Shown here: positions 1 through 8,403 of the stretch, in pieces
How positions within the stretch are numbered: position 1 is the first letter of the stretch
Layout of the letters: every line of letters begins with the position of its first letter
Assembly (NCBI GenBank): GCA_034423115.1
Contig: DAOUJD010000056.1
Location: forward strand, 1 to 64,000
Length of the DNA stretch: 64,000 nucleotides
Reading direction: 5' to 3'
Source of the DNA: Bin87 sp034423115
GTDB taxonomy: Bacteria > Chloroflexota > Dehalococcoidia > Lucifugimonadales > UBA3495
Notes under the pieces: generated by a model
Seen by the model: the letters and a program-made list of their open reading frames with translations, nothing else
The model's database searches: none
Told to the model about the DNA's origin: nothing
Program-made: the position numbers and the translations under genes

Positions 1-96
1 ATCCGGCGCAACGCCGCCAAGGCCACCATCAACTGGGGGTTCAGTACCCAGGATGCCCGCTCCAAACTCCATCGGCTCTATCCCTGTCATTCCTAG
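1..96 (+). CDS. C-terminal end of a probable transposase (partial)
   Basis: Frame 1 is open from the window edge to a TAG at 94-96 and encodes 31 residues ending in WGFSTQDARSKLHRLYPCHS. The W-x-F-x-T-x-DAR-x-KL-x-RLYP pattern resembles the C-terminal tail of DDE (IS630-like) transposases. That is a memory-based match to a short tail, so the family is tentative. The rest of the gene lies outside the window. Its neighbour is a truncated repeat-protein gene, which fits an insertion or rearrangement site. It could also be the end of an unrelated protein. Confidence 0.4.
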   Translation: MRRNAAKATINWGFSTQDARSKLHRLYPCHS

Positions 97-198
97 ATTG
101 ATCCGGTACTAGCGCAACCAAAATACGGGTGTCCAACCGAAGCTGGACGCCCGCGAAAATGGGTTCAGTGCTTGAGTGGCGATTGCCGCAGGTCCCCG

Positions 199-1014
199 CT
201 ATTCCTGCGAGGCCGGCTTCACCGTCACCTTGAGCTGGTCGCTGACCTCGTTGTCGTCTTCATCCTTAGCTGTCACCGTAATCGTGGCTGTGCCGGTGGA
301 TATTCCGATCACCGTCAGCGTCGAGTAGTCTGGCGAAACCCACATGGATGCCACGCTGTGGTTAGACGATACCGCGGTGATGACTAGGTCGGCGCCGTCG
401 GGGTCGTGGAACACGCCGGATAGGGAGATTGCCTTCGGCGTTGACCCTTCCACGCTGATGTCTTGAAGCGGCTGTGCCACCGTGGGCGCTCCAGTGGTGG
501 AATCCGGGGCTTCGACCACCGACACCTCAAAGGCGTCGCTGACCCGGTTGCCGTCGCTGTCTTGGGCGGTGACGGTGATGGTCGTCGTGCCTTGGGCCAC
601 CCCGGCAAGGGTGAGCTTGGAGCCGTCGGCTGCCACCGAAACCGTGGCTTTGGCGGTATTTGAGGACGTCGCCGTGATGGTCAGGCTGTCGTTGTCGGCG
701 TCGCTGAAGACGCCGCTCAGGGACACGTCTTGCGTGGCTCCTGCCTCCAGACCGGAAGCGTCGCCGATGGCCGAGGCCACCGTCGGCGAGGCTTTCACCG
801 TTACAGTGAACGTGTCCGACACTGTGCCGTCGTTGGCGGTTACGGTGATGGTAGCCGTACCCCGTGCCCTAGCGGTTACCGTCAGCGCGGAGTAGTCGGC
901 GACGACGGACACCGTGGCCCTTGCCGTATCCGAGGATGTGGCCGTGACGGTTAGCGCGTTGCTGTCCGCGTCGGCAAATGCGCTGGAGACAGGGATAGCA
1001 TCTCCAAGCCTACC
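199..1014 (-). pseudogene. 5'-truncated Ig-like/cadherin-like repeat protein
   Basis: The reading frame encodes about 270 residues made of three to four tandem repeats of roughly 75 residues. Each has the pattern SLSGVF-D-DND-L-ITA-SSN---V-V--D-S-LTL-----GTTTITVTA-D--G--VSD-F-VTV, typical of bacterial Ig-like/cadherin-like beta-sandwich adhesins. The first possible start is a GTG at 912. Repeat homology continues upstream in the same frame (AFADADSNALTVTATSSDTA) to an abrupt TGA at 1015-1017, with no start codon or signal peptide in between. I therefore read it as the 3' remnant of a larger secreted or surface protein gene that lost its 5' part. No anchor or sorting motif is visible at the C-terminus (KVTVKPASQE). 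Adjacent transposase debris supports rearrangement. Confidence 0.7.
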
Positions 1015-1204
1015 TCAACTTGACGCCATGGGTCCTTGTGGGTAGTGTAGCCGCGCCACAGCAGTTTTAGTCGCCCCCTTCCGCAGCGGAGGCCGGGCGC
1101 AGGTGTTTCAGCAAGTTTTGGCCCCGTGCCTCCTTGCGGCATCTGCGTTCGGACTAGGCTGCTGTGGCAAGTTGCCAAATCCTGCGTCCGCAAGGGGGTT
1201 CCCA

Positions 1205-3280
1205 ATGAGCGCACCGCGCATAAGAATGTCCAGGTCCATGCTTGGCTTGGATCAGTTCTCCAGCTCAGCCTTACCAAAACACGCCGCCGAGCGTAGTCAG
1301 CAGCCGACTTCATCGCCGACGATCAAACGCAAACCAGCGGCAGAATACCGCCGATTACAGAGCGCAAGGGTAACGGCCGGCGCATGGCCGGCAAAATACC
1401 TGATGATCGCTATGCTCGGCGTTCTGATGGCAGCGTTGTTGGCCTGTGGCGCGAATGCGGAACCGGAGGGTGGTCAGTCATCCGATAGTGCCGCGCCGAC
1501 TCCTACTGCGATTCCCACCGATGCGCCGGCGGTGGCTCAGGTCGCGGCGGTCGCTACGCCGACGGATACGCCAGTTCCCGCTGTCGTGTCGGAGCCTCCG
1601 CGGACGCTGACGACCACCGACGCATCGCCTCAAACTATGCCTACTGACACGCCGGCGCTGACGCATGCAGCAGCAACGCCGGCCCCGGAGCCAACGCCGG
1701 TGCCGAAGCGTGGGGGGACACTAAGGCTGGTACTCGTAAGCTGGCCTGAGAACTGGGACACCGAGGCTGGCAAGAAAGCAGTCCTCGGTGAAAGCGGCGC
1801 TTGGCAGGTGATTCACGAGGAATGGGACGGGACGCGCGGGTCTATCAAGGTTGCACCCAGCCCCGGGTATGAGTCTGACCGTGGCGGCCCGTACTTGGAT
1901 GGAATTGAGATCCACGTCTCCGTCCACGGGGTAAGGGCGGCGGGGATAACGTCAAGCGATTATCAAGGCTACTTTGGCCCGATGAAGGACGATGATTTTC
2001 CTGGCTACGACCTTCTCCCTGCCATCATTGGGTCGGCTGTTGGGAGTCCTCATTTCAGGATCCATACGTGGGGGGACAGGGTGAGCGACGAGGAGCTGGA
2101 GCTGGAGGTCGCAACAGGCAACTGGTATGTACTGGACGAAGTGCCTATGACGCTGATTGATTGCCGAGTACGCGGCTATCAATCGACGGACCTACCGCAG
2201 TCTCTGGATGACTGGGTCCACGTGTGGTTGGACTATGAAAGTTCGTGTGAAGAACCTAGAGCTGGAGTGCTCTACACACCGTCGGGCAAGGCATCGCGGA
2301 TACCTCAATTGGTGTCCGCTCAGCCAGTTGCTATTCTCACTCCCGGCGTAGCGCTAGGAAAAGAAGTCTGGTGGTATCGACCTGGGCCGTCCGGGTCCGG
2401 AGACCAAACGCCACCTGGTGTGTTGGAGAATCACCCTCATGGGCGTCAGTTGACCCGCCTGCACAGCGCAGACGTCTGGACGTTGATGCTTGACCAAGTC
2501 ACCGCCGTGCTTCGGGAAGCAAACCCTGTTCCCGCTGACCAAGAGGCTCAAGCCATAGGGGGAATGACGCATCTCGACTGGGGCTGGGAAATTGCAGATG
2601 CCGATGAACCCTTGGTCATGTACTGGCGCCGTGTTTTCTGGGGAGATAAATGGTACCGTGCGGGAGCTGTGGTCCGTTATGACTCCAACGGAGAACCGGA
2701 GGGCTTCGTTGAGGCACCGGGACCCGCGATAGGATTCACTGAAGGACTGCAAAGCAAATGGTGGGAAAAGGACATACACGTCCCTGGAGACCTGTCGAGA
2801 ATCATCGTCTACGAAGGAGATGACCCCGACCTCCACGGACCAGCCCTTGACCTCCTGGACGGCAAGTTGGACCACTACGACTACGAAAACGCCAATGAAA
2901 ATCTGCAGGCAGCCATCAGAGAGGCATATACCCTGCGGATAGCAGGCGCGATCCACAGGGAATTCGTCACAGCAGCTGAGCCATTCGAGGGGTTTGACAA
3001 AGCCCGCTCCAGAGGACCTCTGGTTGTAGAAATCATGAAGAGGAACATGAACTGGGAGGTCATCAACACTCAAGACCTCACCGTGAGGTTCTGGGGCCGA
3101 ATAGACCAACCAGCAATGAAGCGGCGGTACAAAGTAGGAGCAATCCTGCAATTCACCATCTCGGAATCACCGCCCATAGGTCCTCACCAAGCTAAGCGAG
3201 ACGAGCTGCCTCCAGTCAAGAATTTCCTGCACTACCACCCAACCGTGCTGGAGTTCTTCATCACGCCGATTGACAAGTAG
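1205..3280 (+). CDS. Large lipoprotein of unknown function
   Basis: The frame is open from a GTG at 1103. The ATG at 1205 has an AGGGGG Shine-Dalgarno-like site 8 bases upstream and gives 691 residues. A hydrophobic stretch with a lipobox (MLGVLMAALLAC, Cys at codon 1445-1447) begins at 1403, so translation might instead start at the ATG at 1403 (625 residues). After the Cys comes a Thr/Pro/Ala-rich linker of about 80 residues and then PKRGGTLRLV, the usual entry into Chloroflexota peptide-binding lipoproteins. The remaining roughly 500 residues do not resemble that family. They are rich in Trp, Asp and Gly and carry no motif I recognise. Probably a membrane-anchored extracytoplasmic protein. 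A perfect palindrome 20 bases downstream may end the transcript. Confidence 0.6.
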   Translation: MSAPRIRMSRSMLGLDQFSSSALPKHAAERSQQPTSSPTIKRKPAAEYRRLQSARVTAGAWPAKYLMIAMLGVLMAALLACGANAEPEGGQSSDSAAPTPTAIPTDAPAVAQVAAVATPTDTPVPAVVSEPPRTLTTTDASPQTMPTDTPALTHAAATPAPEPTPVPKRGGTLRLVLVSWPENWDTEAGKKAVLGESGAWQVIHEEWDGTRGSIKVAPSPGYESDRGGPYLDGIEIHVSVHGVRAAGITSSDYQGYFGPMKDDDFPGYDLLPAIIGSAVGSPHFRIHTWGDRVSDEELELEVATGNWYVLDEVPMTLIDCRVRGYQSTDLPQSLDDWVHVWLDYESSCEEPRAGVLYTPSGKASRIPQLVSAQPVAILTPGVALGKEVWWYRPGPSGSGDQTPPGVLENHPHGRQLTRLHSADVWTLMLDQVTAVLREANPVPADQEAQAIGGMTHLDWGWEIADADEPLVMYWRRVFWGDKWYRAGAVVRYDSNGEPEGFVEAPGPAIGFTEGLQSKWWEKDIHVPGDLSRIIVYEGDDPDLHGPALDLLDGKLDHYDYENANENLQAAIREAYTLRIAGAIHREFVTAAEPFEGFDKARSRGPLVVEIMKRNMNWEVINTQDLTVRFWGRIDQPAMKRRYKVGAILQFTISESPPIGPHQAKRDELPPVKNFLHYHPTVLEFFITPIDK

Positions 3281-3299
3281 TCAACAGCAAGAGCCACAA

Positions 3300-3325
3300 A
3301 CGCGGGGCAGTATACTGCCCCGCGT
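3300..3325. terminator. Perfect 26-bp palindrome, probable terminator
   Basis: Arms ACGCGGGGCAGTA and TACTGCCCCGCGT are exact reverse complements with no loop bases between them. It starts 20 bases after the lipoprotein stop codon. There is no U-tract on either side, so it could also be a protein-binding operator or a recombination site. Confidence 0.5.
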
Positions 3326-3398
3326 CACGCCACAAAGGAGATGCAACACCGGGGTCAGGTCACAAATCAGGCCCTCGGCAGTCCGGCGTAGTCGCTGG

Positions 3399-3668
3399 CG
3401 ATTACGCCCACGGGTGCGGGTGCGGGGCCTCGGTGCCTAGATTATCTAAATCGACGAAAGAGCAGCCTCGCGGGTGCAGGGATGGTGTTTTGTCAAGCGC
3501 GCACGGTGAAAACTAACAGGGGTAGCCCCGCGGGTGCGGGAAAGGCGAATGCCGCTCACGTTATAGGCTCCGACGCTGGGGGGGTAGCCCCGCGGGTGCG
3601 GGAAAGGCTGTCGCAGCCCGGAAGAAGATAGGGCGATCGCGGGGCAGCCCTGCGGTTGAGGGATACGG
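3399..3668. CRISPR. Degenerate type I-E-like CRISPR array (5 repeats, 4 spacers)
   Basis: Five 28-nt units lie at 3399, 3459, 3519, 3581 and 3641. The third and fourth are identical across 28 bases. Their core is GTAGCCCCGCGGGTGCGGGA, with the CCCGC/GCGGG arms typical of type I-E repeats. By eye the first, second and fifth match at about 18, 20 and 21 of 28 positions. Spacers are 32, 32, 34 and 32 nt and mutually unrelated. The 62-base step breaks any protein reading frame, which argues against a coding repeat. No cas gene is present in the window, so this is an orphan or decaying array. Leader side and transcription direction cannot be decided. Confidence 0.65.
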
Positions 3669-3945
3669 CGCGTGGTCGCATTGTGATGCTGCGCCGTGTG
3701 CCTGATAACAGGCCGAAGGCGGTAAACACTGTGCCGTTGATGATGTGGATGACCGCGGCATAGTGCAGCGGGTAGCGGTGCGCCTCTGCGTACGCTGCCA
3801 ACGGCAGCGACGTTGCGTATAGCAGTGCCGCTGTCGCCATGGTCCACGGGGCCGGCCTGCGGCGGCGCAGCGTCGCTGGTTGCTGGGTTTTTGATCGTCA
3901 AACTGGGATTTTGTTGGTGGCCCTAGCCTGTGGTGCGGGAGGCAG
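3669..3945. other. Spacer between array and wHTH pair, no confident gene
   Basis: No gene I can support. A minus-strand frame from 3840 down to about 3690 gives a short hydrophobic peptide (LHYAAVIHIINGTVFTAFGLLSG) that looks like one membrane segment. The frame then runs into the CRISPR-like repeats, so at best it is the remnant of a small membrane protein. Confidence 0.4.
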
Positions 3946-5499
3946 TTAGGCAGCGGCGCGATGTTCCGATCGTAAGGATACCGTCGGTCTGTCAGGCGGC
4001 GTCCACACGCTGCGGTATTTGATGGGCGTTTTCCGAAGTTGCGCCTTGGCCCACTGCTTGCACGATTGGATCTTTATCTTCGGTTGCACACACGGGACTG
4101 ATTTTGTCGCTGCAGCTACGGTCTCTGCTATCCGAAGCTCCATATCTGGCCCGTGGCATAGTTCGGCGACGACGGTTATCTCTAGGGCGTCGCCTACTTG
4201 CGCGAAGCCGGCGGCCCGGGCTCCGGTGATGGCTACTTGGGACGGCAGGGGTGGCGTCAACTCGTTGAGTTCCTGCACGTAGTGGGTGAGCCACGCGAGT
4301 TCCGACTCCCGCAGGACTGGTGCTGGCTTCGAATCCCGCTGGTCTGGCACCACCACCAGCGCGGGAGACGTGCCGTTCGGCTCATCAGGAACGGGGTTGA
4401 TAGCCACCTTGTCATCATAGATCCGGATGAACCGGTTCTCACGGTCGTGGTTGATGGCTTCCTGAATGGTTCTCTTCTTGGCGCCGTATGTTTGCTGGAT
4501 GTGCTTGATTACATCCTCCGTTTCGGTTGGGCCACGCTCCAGCAGGAAGGCGTAGATCAGGTCTCCGGTGTTGTTCCGATGGCCGGCTGCATGCTGCGGT
4601 TTGACGGCTGTGTCCCATTTCTGGAGGCCGTAGGTGGACGGACCCTGCCAGGAGATTTCGTCGGATTTCCTGATTGTTCCGCGCACGGCGACGAGGGTGT
4701 TGTATCCCTCCGGCAAGAATTCTCCAACCATGCGCTCGGTTTCCCTGACCAGGTAATCCGTGGTGCGTGGCTCGTCTTCGCGGGCGAAGATGCGGAGTAC
4801 CGTGTTGGTGACCAAATGCTGCGCGTTGATGAACTTGCCCCAGGGCTGTTCAGGGTGGTAGGAGCCTTGCTCGTCGGGCTGGATGCCCGTCGTGCGTTGT
4901 ATGAAGAGAGCCAGATCAAGATCTGGCCACTCTGCCAGAAGGTCCTCTCGATGTTCCAGGGATTGGAGGATTTGATTGACGCTCTGCGGCTCGTTGCTTC
5001 GGGCCATGTGGACGGTGATTTCTTTCACAACTGGTGCGAGGTCGTGGTTGATAGAGTGAACGGGTGGCGGAACTACGTGCCCAGCGGCTCGTATGATCGG
5101 TGAGTCGTCTGGCGTGGATATGCCCATTTCTATGAACGTTGCAATCGTTGCTTCCGAGTACAGCGGCGGCCGGCGGTTGTGTCGGTTCAGGATGCCTGCT
5201 CTAGTGATGACGTCGTTGGCGCGCTGGGCAATGATGTGAAGGGGGCTGCCCTGTTGGGCATCCACTTCGCAGATCTGTTGCTGGACTTCCCTCCATTTGC
5301 TGGCGATGGTGTATGGCGAGATGTCGGCTTTTGCCGCGGTTTCGGATTCCATCGACGGGGCCTGCTCAGCGCTGCCGAGTTTCGCGTCGATGAGGTACGG
5401 GAATCGTGTGTTCCGTCGCACGGATTCGATCACCGCTCGGGCGCAGGAGCCGATGTGGTCCTCCACGATGAGTTTGATTGTTTTGGTGGCATTGGGCAT
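3946..5499 (-). CDS. Putative DNA-binding protein with tandem winged helices, copy 1
   Basis: 517 residues, no signal peptide or membrane segment. It is about 70% identical by eye to the next gene upstream on the same strand, so the pair arose by tandem duplication. The start at 5499 was chosen because the paralogue begins at the equivalent ATGCCC preceded by a similar CTCA-AGGAC site; a longer start exists at 5520. Residues about 85-125, 165-240, 240-305 and 315-375 look like successive winged-helix units. The third has the HARE-HTH/RpoE-delta-like pattern ending in WQGPSTYGLQKWD. The C-terminal 100 residues contain GARAAGFAQVGDALEITVV, a degenerate nucleotidyltransferase-like signature without the metal-binding Asp pair. 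The domain calls are my inference from pattern and the function is unknown. It lies 27 bases after copy 2 and is probably co-transcribed with it. Confidence 0.65.
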   Translation of the reverse strand: MPNATKTIKLIVEDHIGSCARAVIESVRRNTRFPYLIDAKLGSAEQAPSMESETAAKADISPYTIASKWREVQQQICEVDAQQGSPLHIIAQRANDVITRAGILNRHNRRPPLYSEATIATFIEMGISTPDDSPIIRAAGHVVPPPVHSINHDLAPVVKEITVHMARSNEPQSVNQILQSLEHREDLLAEWPDLDLALFIQRTTGIQPDEQGSYHPEQPWGKFINAQHLVTNTVLRIFAREDEPRTTDYLVRETERMVGEFLPEGYNTLVAVRGTIRKSDEISWQGPSTYGLQKWDTAVKPQHAAGHRNNTGDLIYAFLLERGPTETEDVIKHIQQTYGAKKRTIQEAINHDRENRFIRIYDDKVAINPVPDEPNGTSPALVVVPDQRDSKPAPVLRESELAWLTHYVQELNELTPPLPSQVAITGARAAGFAQVGDALEITVVAELCHGPDMELRIAETVAAATKSVPCVQPKIKIQSCKQWAKAQLRKTPIKYRSVWTPPDRPTVSLRSEHRAAA

Positions 5500-5526
5500 G
5501 GGGTTGGTGTCCTTGAGCATTTTGAA

Positions 5527-7083
5527 CTAGCGGCGGTCCGAAGACTTACCGAGGGGCCTTTCTGAATGAGCGCCGTCAGACGGCAGCCACACGCTGCGGT
5601 ATTCAATGGGCGCTTCCCCGGCTTGTTTCTTGGCCCACTGCTTGCGCGATTGGACCTTGATGTTCGGTTGTACACACGGGACCGTTTTGGTCGCTGCGGC
5701 TGCGGATTCAGCGATCCGAGGTTCCAGGTTCGGACGGTGACATTGGTCTGTGATGACGGTTATTTCCAGAGTGTCGCCTGCCTTCGCGAAGCCGGTGGCG
5801 CGGGGTCCTGTGATGGCTACCTCACTAGGTAGCGGCGGCGTCAGCTCGTCGAGTTCTTGCACGTAACGCATGAGCCATGCGAGTTCCGACTCTCGTAGGA
5901 CTGGCGCTGGCTTACATTCCTGCTGGTCTGGCACCACCATTAGCGAGGGAGACGTGCCGTTCGGCACATCGGGAACGGGGTTGATGGCCACCTTGTCATC
6001 AGAGATCCGGATGAACCGGTTCTCACGGTCACGGTTGATGGCCGTCTGAATGGTTCTCTCTTTGGAGCCGGAGGTTTGGTGGATGTGTTCAATCACATCC
6101 TTGACCTCGGTTGGGCCATTCCGGAGAAGGAAAGCGTAGATCAGGTCTCCCGTGTTGCCCCGGCGGCTGGTTGCATGTTGCGGTTCGGCAGCCGTGTTCC
6201 ACTTCCGCAGGCAGAAGGTGGATGGACCTTGCCAACAGATATCGTCGGATTTTGAGACTGCCACGCGGACAGCGACGAGGGTGCTGTACCCCTCGGGCAG
6301 GAACTGCCCGACCATCCGCTCGGTTTCGCTGAGCAGGTAATCCGTGGTGCATGGCGCACCTTCACGGTCCAAGATGCGGAATACGGTGTTTATGACCAAC
6401 TGCTGTGCGCTGATGAATCTGCCCCAAGGTTGTTCCGCGTGGTAGGCACCCTGATCGTCGGGCTGGATGTCCATCGAGCGTTGTATGAATAGCGCCGGAT
6501 CGAGGTCTGGCCACTTGGCAAGCAAGTCTCGCCGGTGTTCCAGGGATTGGAGGATTTCGTCGACGCTCTGCGGCTCGTGGGTTCGCGCCATATGGGCGGC
6601 AATGTCCTCTACGATTGGTGTGAGGTCGTGATCGCGGGAATGAGCGGGCGGCGGAACCACGTGGCCCGCTGCTCGGATGAGTGGCGATTGTTCCGGCGTG
6701 GATATGCCCATCTCCACGAATGCTGCAATCGCTGGTTCAGAGTAGAGGGGAGGCCGGCGATTGTGTCGGTTCAGGATGCCGGTTCTCGTGATGACGTCGT
6801 TTGCGTGCTGGGCAATGGTGCGAAGGGGACTGTCGTATTTGGCATCGGTTTCGTATAGTTGCTGTAGGATTTCCTTCCACTTGTCAGCGATGGTGTATAG
6901 CGGCGTGTTGCCTATTGCCGCGGTTTCGGCGTCCATCAATGGAGCCTGCTCGGCGCTGCCGAGTTTCGCGTCAATGAGGTACGGAAATCTTGTGTTTCCC
7001 CGCACAGATTTGATCACTGCTTGGGCGTCGGAACCGACATTTTCGGTCACGATGGGCTGGAGTGCGTTGGTGGCTTTGGGCAT
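5527..7083 (-). CDS. Putative DNA-binding protein with tandem winged helices, copy 2
   Basis: 518 residues, the promoter-proximal member of the duplicated pair. The best conserved stretches relative to copy 1 are residues 28-50 (RFPYLIDAKLGSAEQAP), 95-125 (NDVITRTGILNRHNRRPP), the two central winged-helix-like units and the tail motif GPRATGFAKAGDTLEITVI. Conservation of these blocks against drift elsewhere suggests both copies were under selection. A TAGAAT -10-like box lies upstream on the minus strand near 7150. It is divergent from the coiled-coil/winged-helix gene at 7591, an arrangement common for regulators and their targets. I do not recognise the family. It could be a transcription-associated factor, or the recognition subunit of a defence or mobile-element system. 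Confidence 0.65.
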   Translation of the reverse strand: MPKATNALQPIVTENVGSDAQAVIKSVRGNTRFPYLIDAKLGSAEQAPLMDAETAAIGNTPLYTIADKWKEILQQLYETDAKYDSPLRTIAQHANDVITRTGILNRHNRRPPLYSEPAIAAFVEMGISTPEQSPLIRAAGHVVPPPAHSRDHDLTPIVEDIAAHMARTHEPQSVDEILQSLEHRRDLLAKWPDLDPALFIQRSMDIQPDDQGAYHAEQPWGRFISAQQLVINTVFRILDREGAPCTTDYLLSETERMVGQFLPEGYSTLVAVRVAVSKSDDICWQGPSTFCLRKWNTAAEPQHATSRRGNTGDLIYAFLLRNGPTEVKDVIEHIHQTSGSKERTIQTAINRDRENRFIRISDDKVAINPVPDVPNGTSPSLMVVPDQQECKPAPVLRESELAWLMRYVQELDELTPPLPSEVAITGPRATGFAKAGDTLEITVITDQCHRPNLEPRIAESAAAATKTVPCVQPNIKVQSRKQWAKKQAGEAPIEYRSVWLPSDGAHSERPLGKSSDRR

Positions 7084-7590
7084 GGTAATGGCGTCCTGAG
7101 ATAGATTGAATTAGCGGCGGTTCCAAGGCCGCCCAGTGGTCTTTTCTGATTCTAACGTGCTTAGCCGGAATAGGTGGCTCGGAGCTTTGTTGCGAGACGC
7201 TGTCGCGCATCTTGAGCGGGGGCTGGGATTGTGTCGGCACACTCGGAAGGTCCAAGGCACCGGTGTGGCGAATGCCTTTAGGGGATATTCCTTCCCGCGG
7301 GATGCCTTGGTGGGAAACCATTGACTGGGAAGGCGTGCCTGACGTTATCGGCACTAGTCGGGGCACTCTTTGGTACCGCCGGTTGCCCGTTTCCGGGGTA
7401 GTCAGTCAAATCAGCTGTCACTTGGAGGCATTGGCGCATACCGCTCAGGAATTACGTGCTTTTCCCATTTTCGCTATCAAAATATGCGATTTATGGGTTG
7501 CCACGTGCGGTCGCAAATGATAGGATTCCGGCGTGCAAGCTGCAATTGCGCATTTTGAGAAGGCCGTTACTCCGGGAGAGATCGCACGCC
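7084..7590. other. Divergent intergenic region
   Basis: 507 bases between two divergent genes. It contains the plus-strand promoter given separately and a possible minus-strand -10 (TAGAAT). A plus-strand frame from 7212 to 7520 has 102 codons, but no Shine-Dalgarno site and no recognisable motif, so I do not call it. The length is generous for a promoter region and may hold operators or the remains of a gene. Confidence 0.4.
7498..7526 (+). promoter_or_regulatory. Sigma-70-type promoter for the 7591 gene
   Basis: TTGCCA at 7498-7503 and TAGGAT at 7521-7526 with a 17-base spacer, predicting a start near 7533 and a leader of roughly 58 nt. Confidence 0.55.
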
Positions 7591-8265
7591 ATGATAGATA
7601 TGATCGAACGACTAGAAGCTGGTCTGCGGGCGAAGCTCCGGCAGGCGGAGGTCGACTGGCAGGAAGCAGAGGTGCTCAGGTGCCGAGCAGTTCGGGATAG
7701 GGAGTGGGCTGAGGATCAGCTGAGGGTCGTCAGACTACTCCGCGCTGCGATGGGTACCGCGGACGATGAGACCGATGAGATCCAGACCGCGCTGGCGGGT
7801 AGCGAACTTGGGTGGGCAGCTGCTGATGCGCTGGCATATGAACCCGGTGCCATCATCAGGGAGATGCGTGGGCCAGACTTCTGGCGACATAACCCCGCCG
7901 TAGACCGTATGGGCGATCCTATCTACGATGTCAGTGTGGTTTCTGGCAAGTCGAACTCTCGGGAACGGGCGCTCGCTGCGGCGCGAGTTTACGGTTACCG
8001 TCTCAGGGAATTGTCCCTGGCCGAGGCAATATTTCGCACTGGAGAAACTAACGCCAGTAGTCCGCAGTCGATTCGTGGGTCTCTGGGCGGCTTGGTGAAA
8101 CACGGCGGGGATTGGAAGCGCGAACGGGGTTGGTTGGTCTACCGTGGCGACGAACTGGAAGCGGATTGGGCGACACTTGAAAGGCTCGCTCATGAGACGG
8201 AATCTCTCAGGAATCAGAAGTGCCAAGCAGAAGACACCGCTCAAGTTGAGAGTGATGAGAGTTGA
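7591..8265 (+). CDS. Coiled-coil plus winged-helix protein of unknown function
   Basis: 224 residues. The ATG at 7591 is preceded by GGGAGAG at a suitable distance; an in-frame extension to 7456 has no such site. Residues 1-50 are Glu/Arg/Leu-rich and predicted coiled coil (ERLEAGLRAKLRQAEVDWQE). Residues about 136-185 (LSLAEAIFRTGETNASSPQS, then GGLVKHGGDWKRERGWLVYR) have the spacing of a winged helix similar in style to those in the 3.9-7.1 kb pair. The tail is acidic. Probably an oligomeric DNA-binding protein. It is divergent from the pair and upstream of small ORFs and the recombinase, so it may regulate the element. Confidence 0.6.
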   Translation: MIDMIERLEAGLRAKLRQAEVDWQEAEVLRCRAVRDREWAEDQLRVVRLLRAAMGTADDETDEIQTALAGSELGWAAADALAYEPGAIIREMRGPDFWRHNPAVDRMGDPIYDVSVVSGKSNSRERALAAARVYGYRLRELSLAEAIFRTGETNASSPQSIRGSLGGLVKHGGDWKRERGWLVYRGDELEADWATLERLAHETESLRNQKCQAEDTAQVESDES

Positions 8266-8359
8266 TGACAACGAGCAGCTGTCGCGGGATTTTGACGCGC
8301 ACGGCGGGGAGGTGCAGTTTTTCAACGGTGCCACTACGGGAAACCGTGTGGGAGGATGA
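8255..8359 (+). CDS. Small ORF (34 aa), translationally coupled
   Basis: The ATG at 8255 overlaps the last 11 bases of the preceding gene, the kind of overlap seen in coupled translation. The product begins MRVDDNEQLSRDFDAHGGEV and is acidic with no known motif. Its stop codon lies in the 5' arm of a hairpin. It may be a real micro-protein or a leader peptide. The evidence is position only. Confidence 0.3.
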   Translation: MRVDDNEQLSRDFDAHGGEVQFFNGATTGNRVGG

Positions 8360-8376
8360 CCGGCGCACTCCGGTCA
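8357..8376 (+). promoter_or_regulatory. Hairpin before two Shine-Dalgarno sites
   Basis: TGACCGG (8357-8363) and CCGGTCA (8370-8376) form a 7-bp stem with a 6-nt loop just before AAAGGAG and AAGGAGG sites. It could modulate translation of the next gene or process the mRNA. There is no U-tract, so it is not a standard terminator. Confidence 0.4.
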
Positions 8377-8403
8377 GAAAGGAGAACCTAAGGAGGTAAT
8401 TTG

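Noticed and set aside
3446..3901. Open minus-strand frame of 151 codons across the CRISPR-like array
   Set aside because: It runs through the repeats, which shift frame by 62 against 60 bases, has no ribosome site and no protein-like composition.
7212..7520. Plus-strand frame of 102 codons upstream of the 7591 gene
   Set aside because: No Shine-Dalgarno site or motif, and it overlaps the predicted promoter of the next gene.
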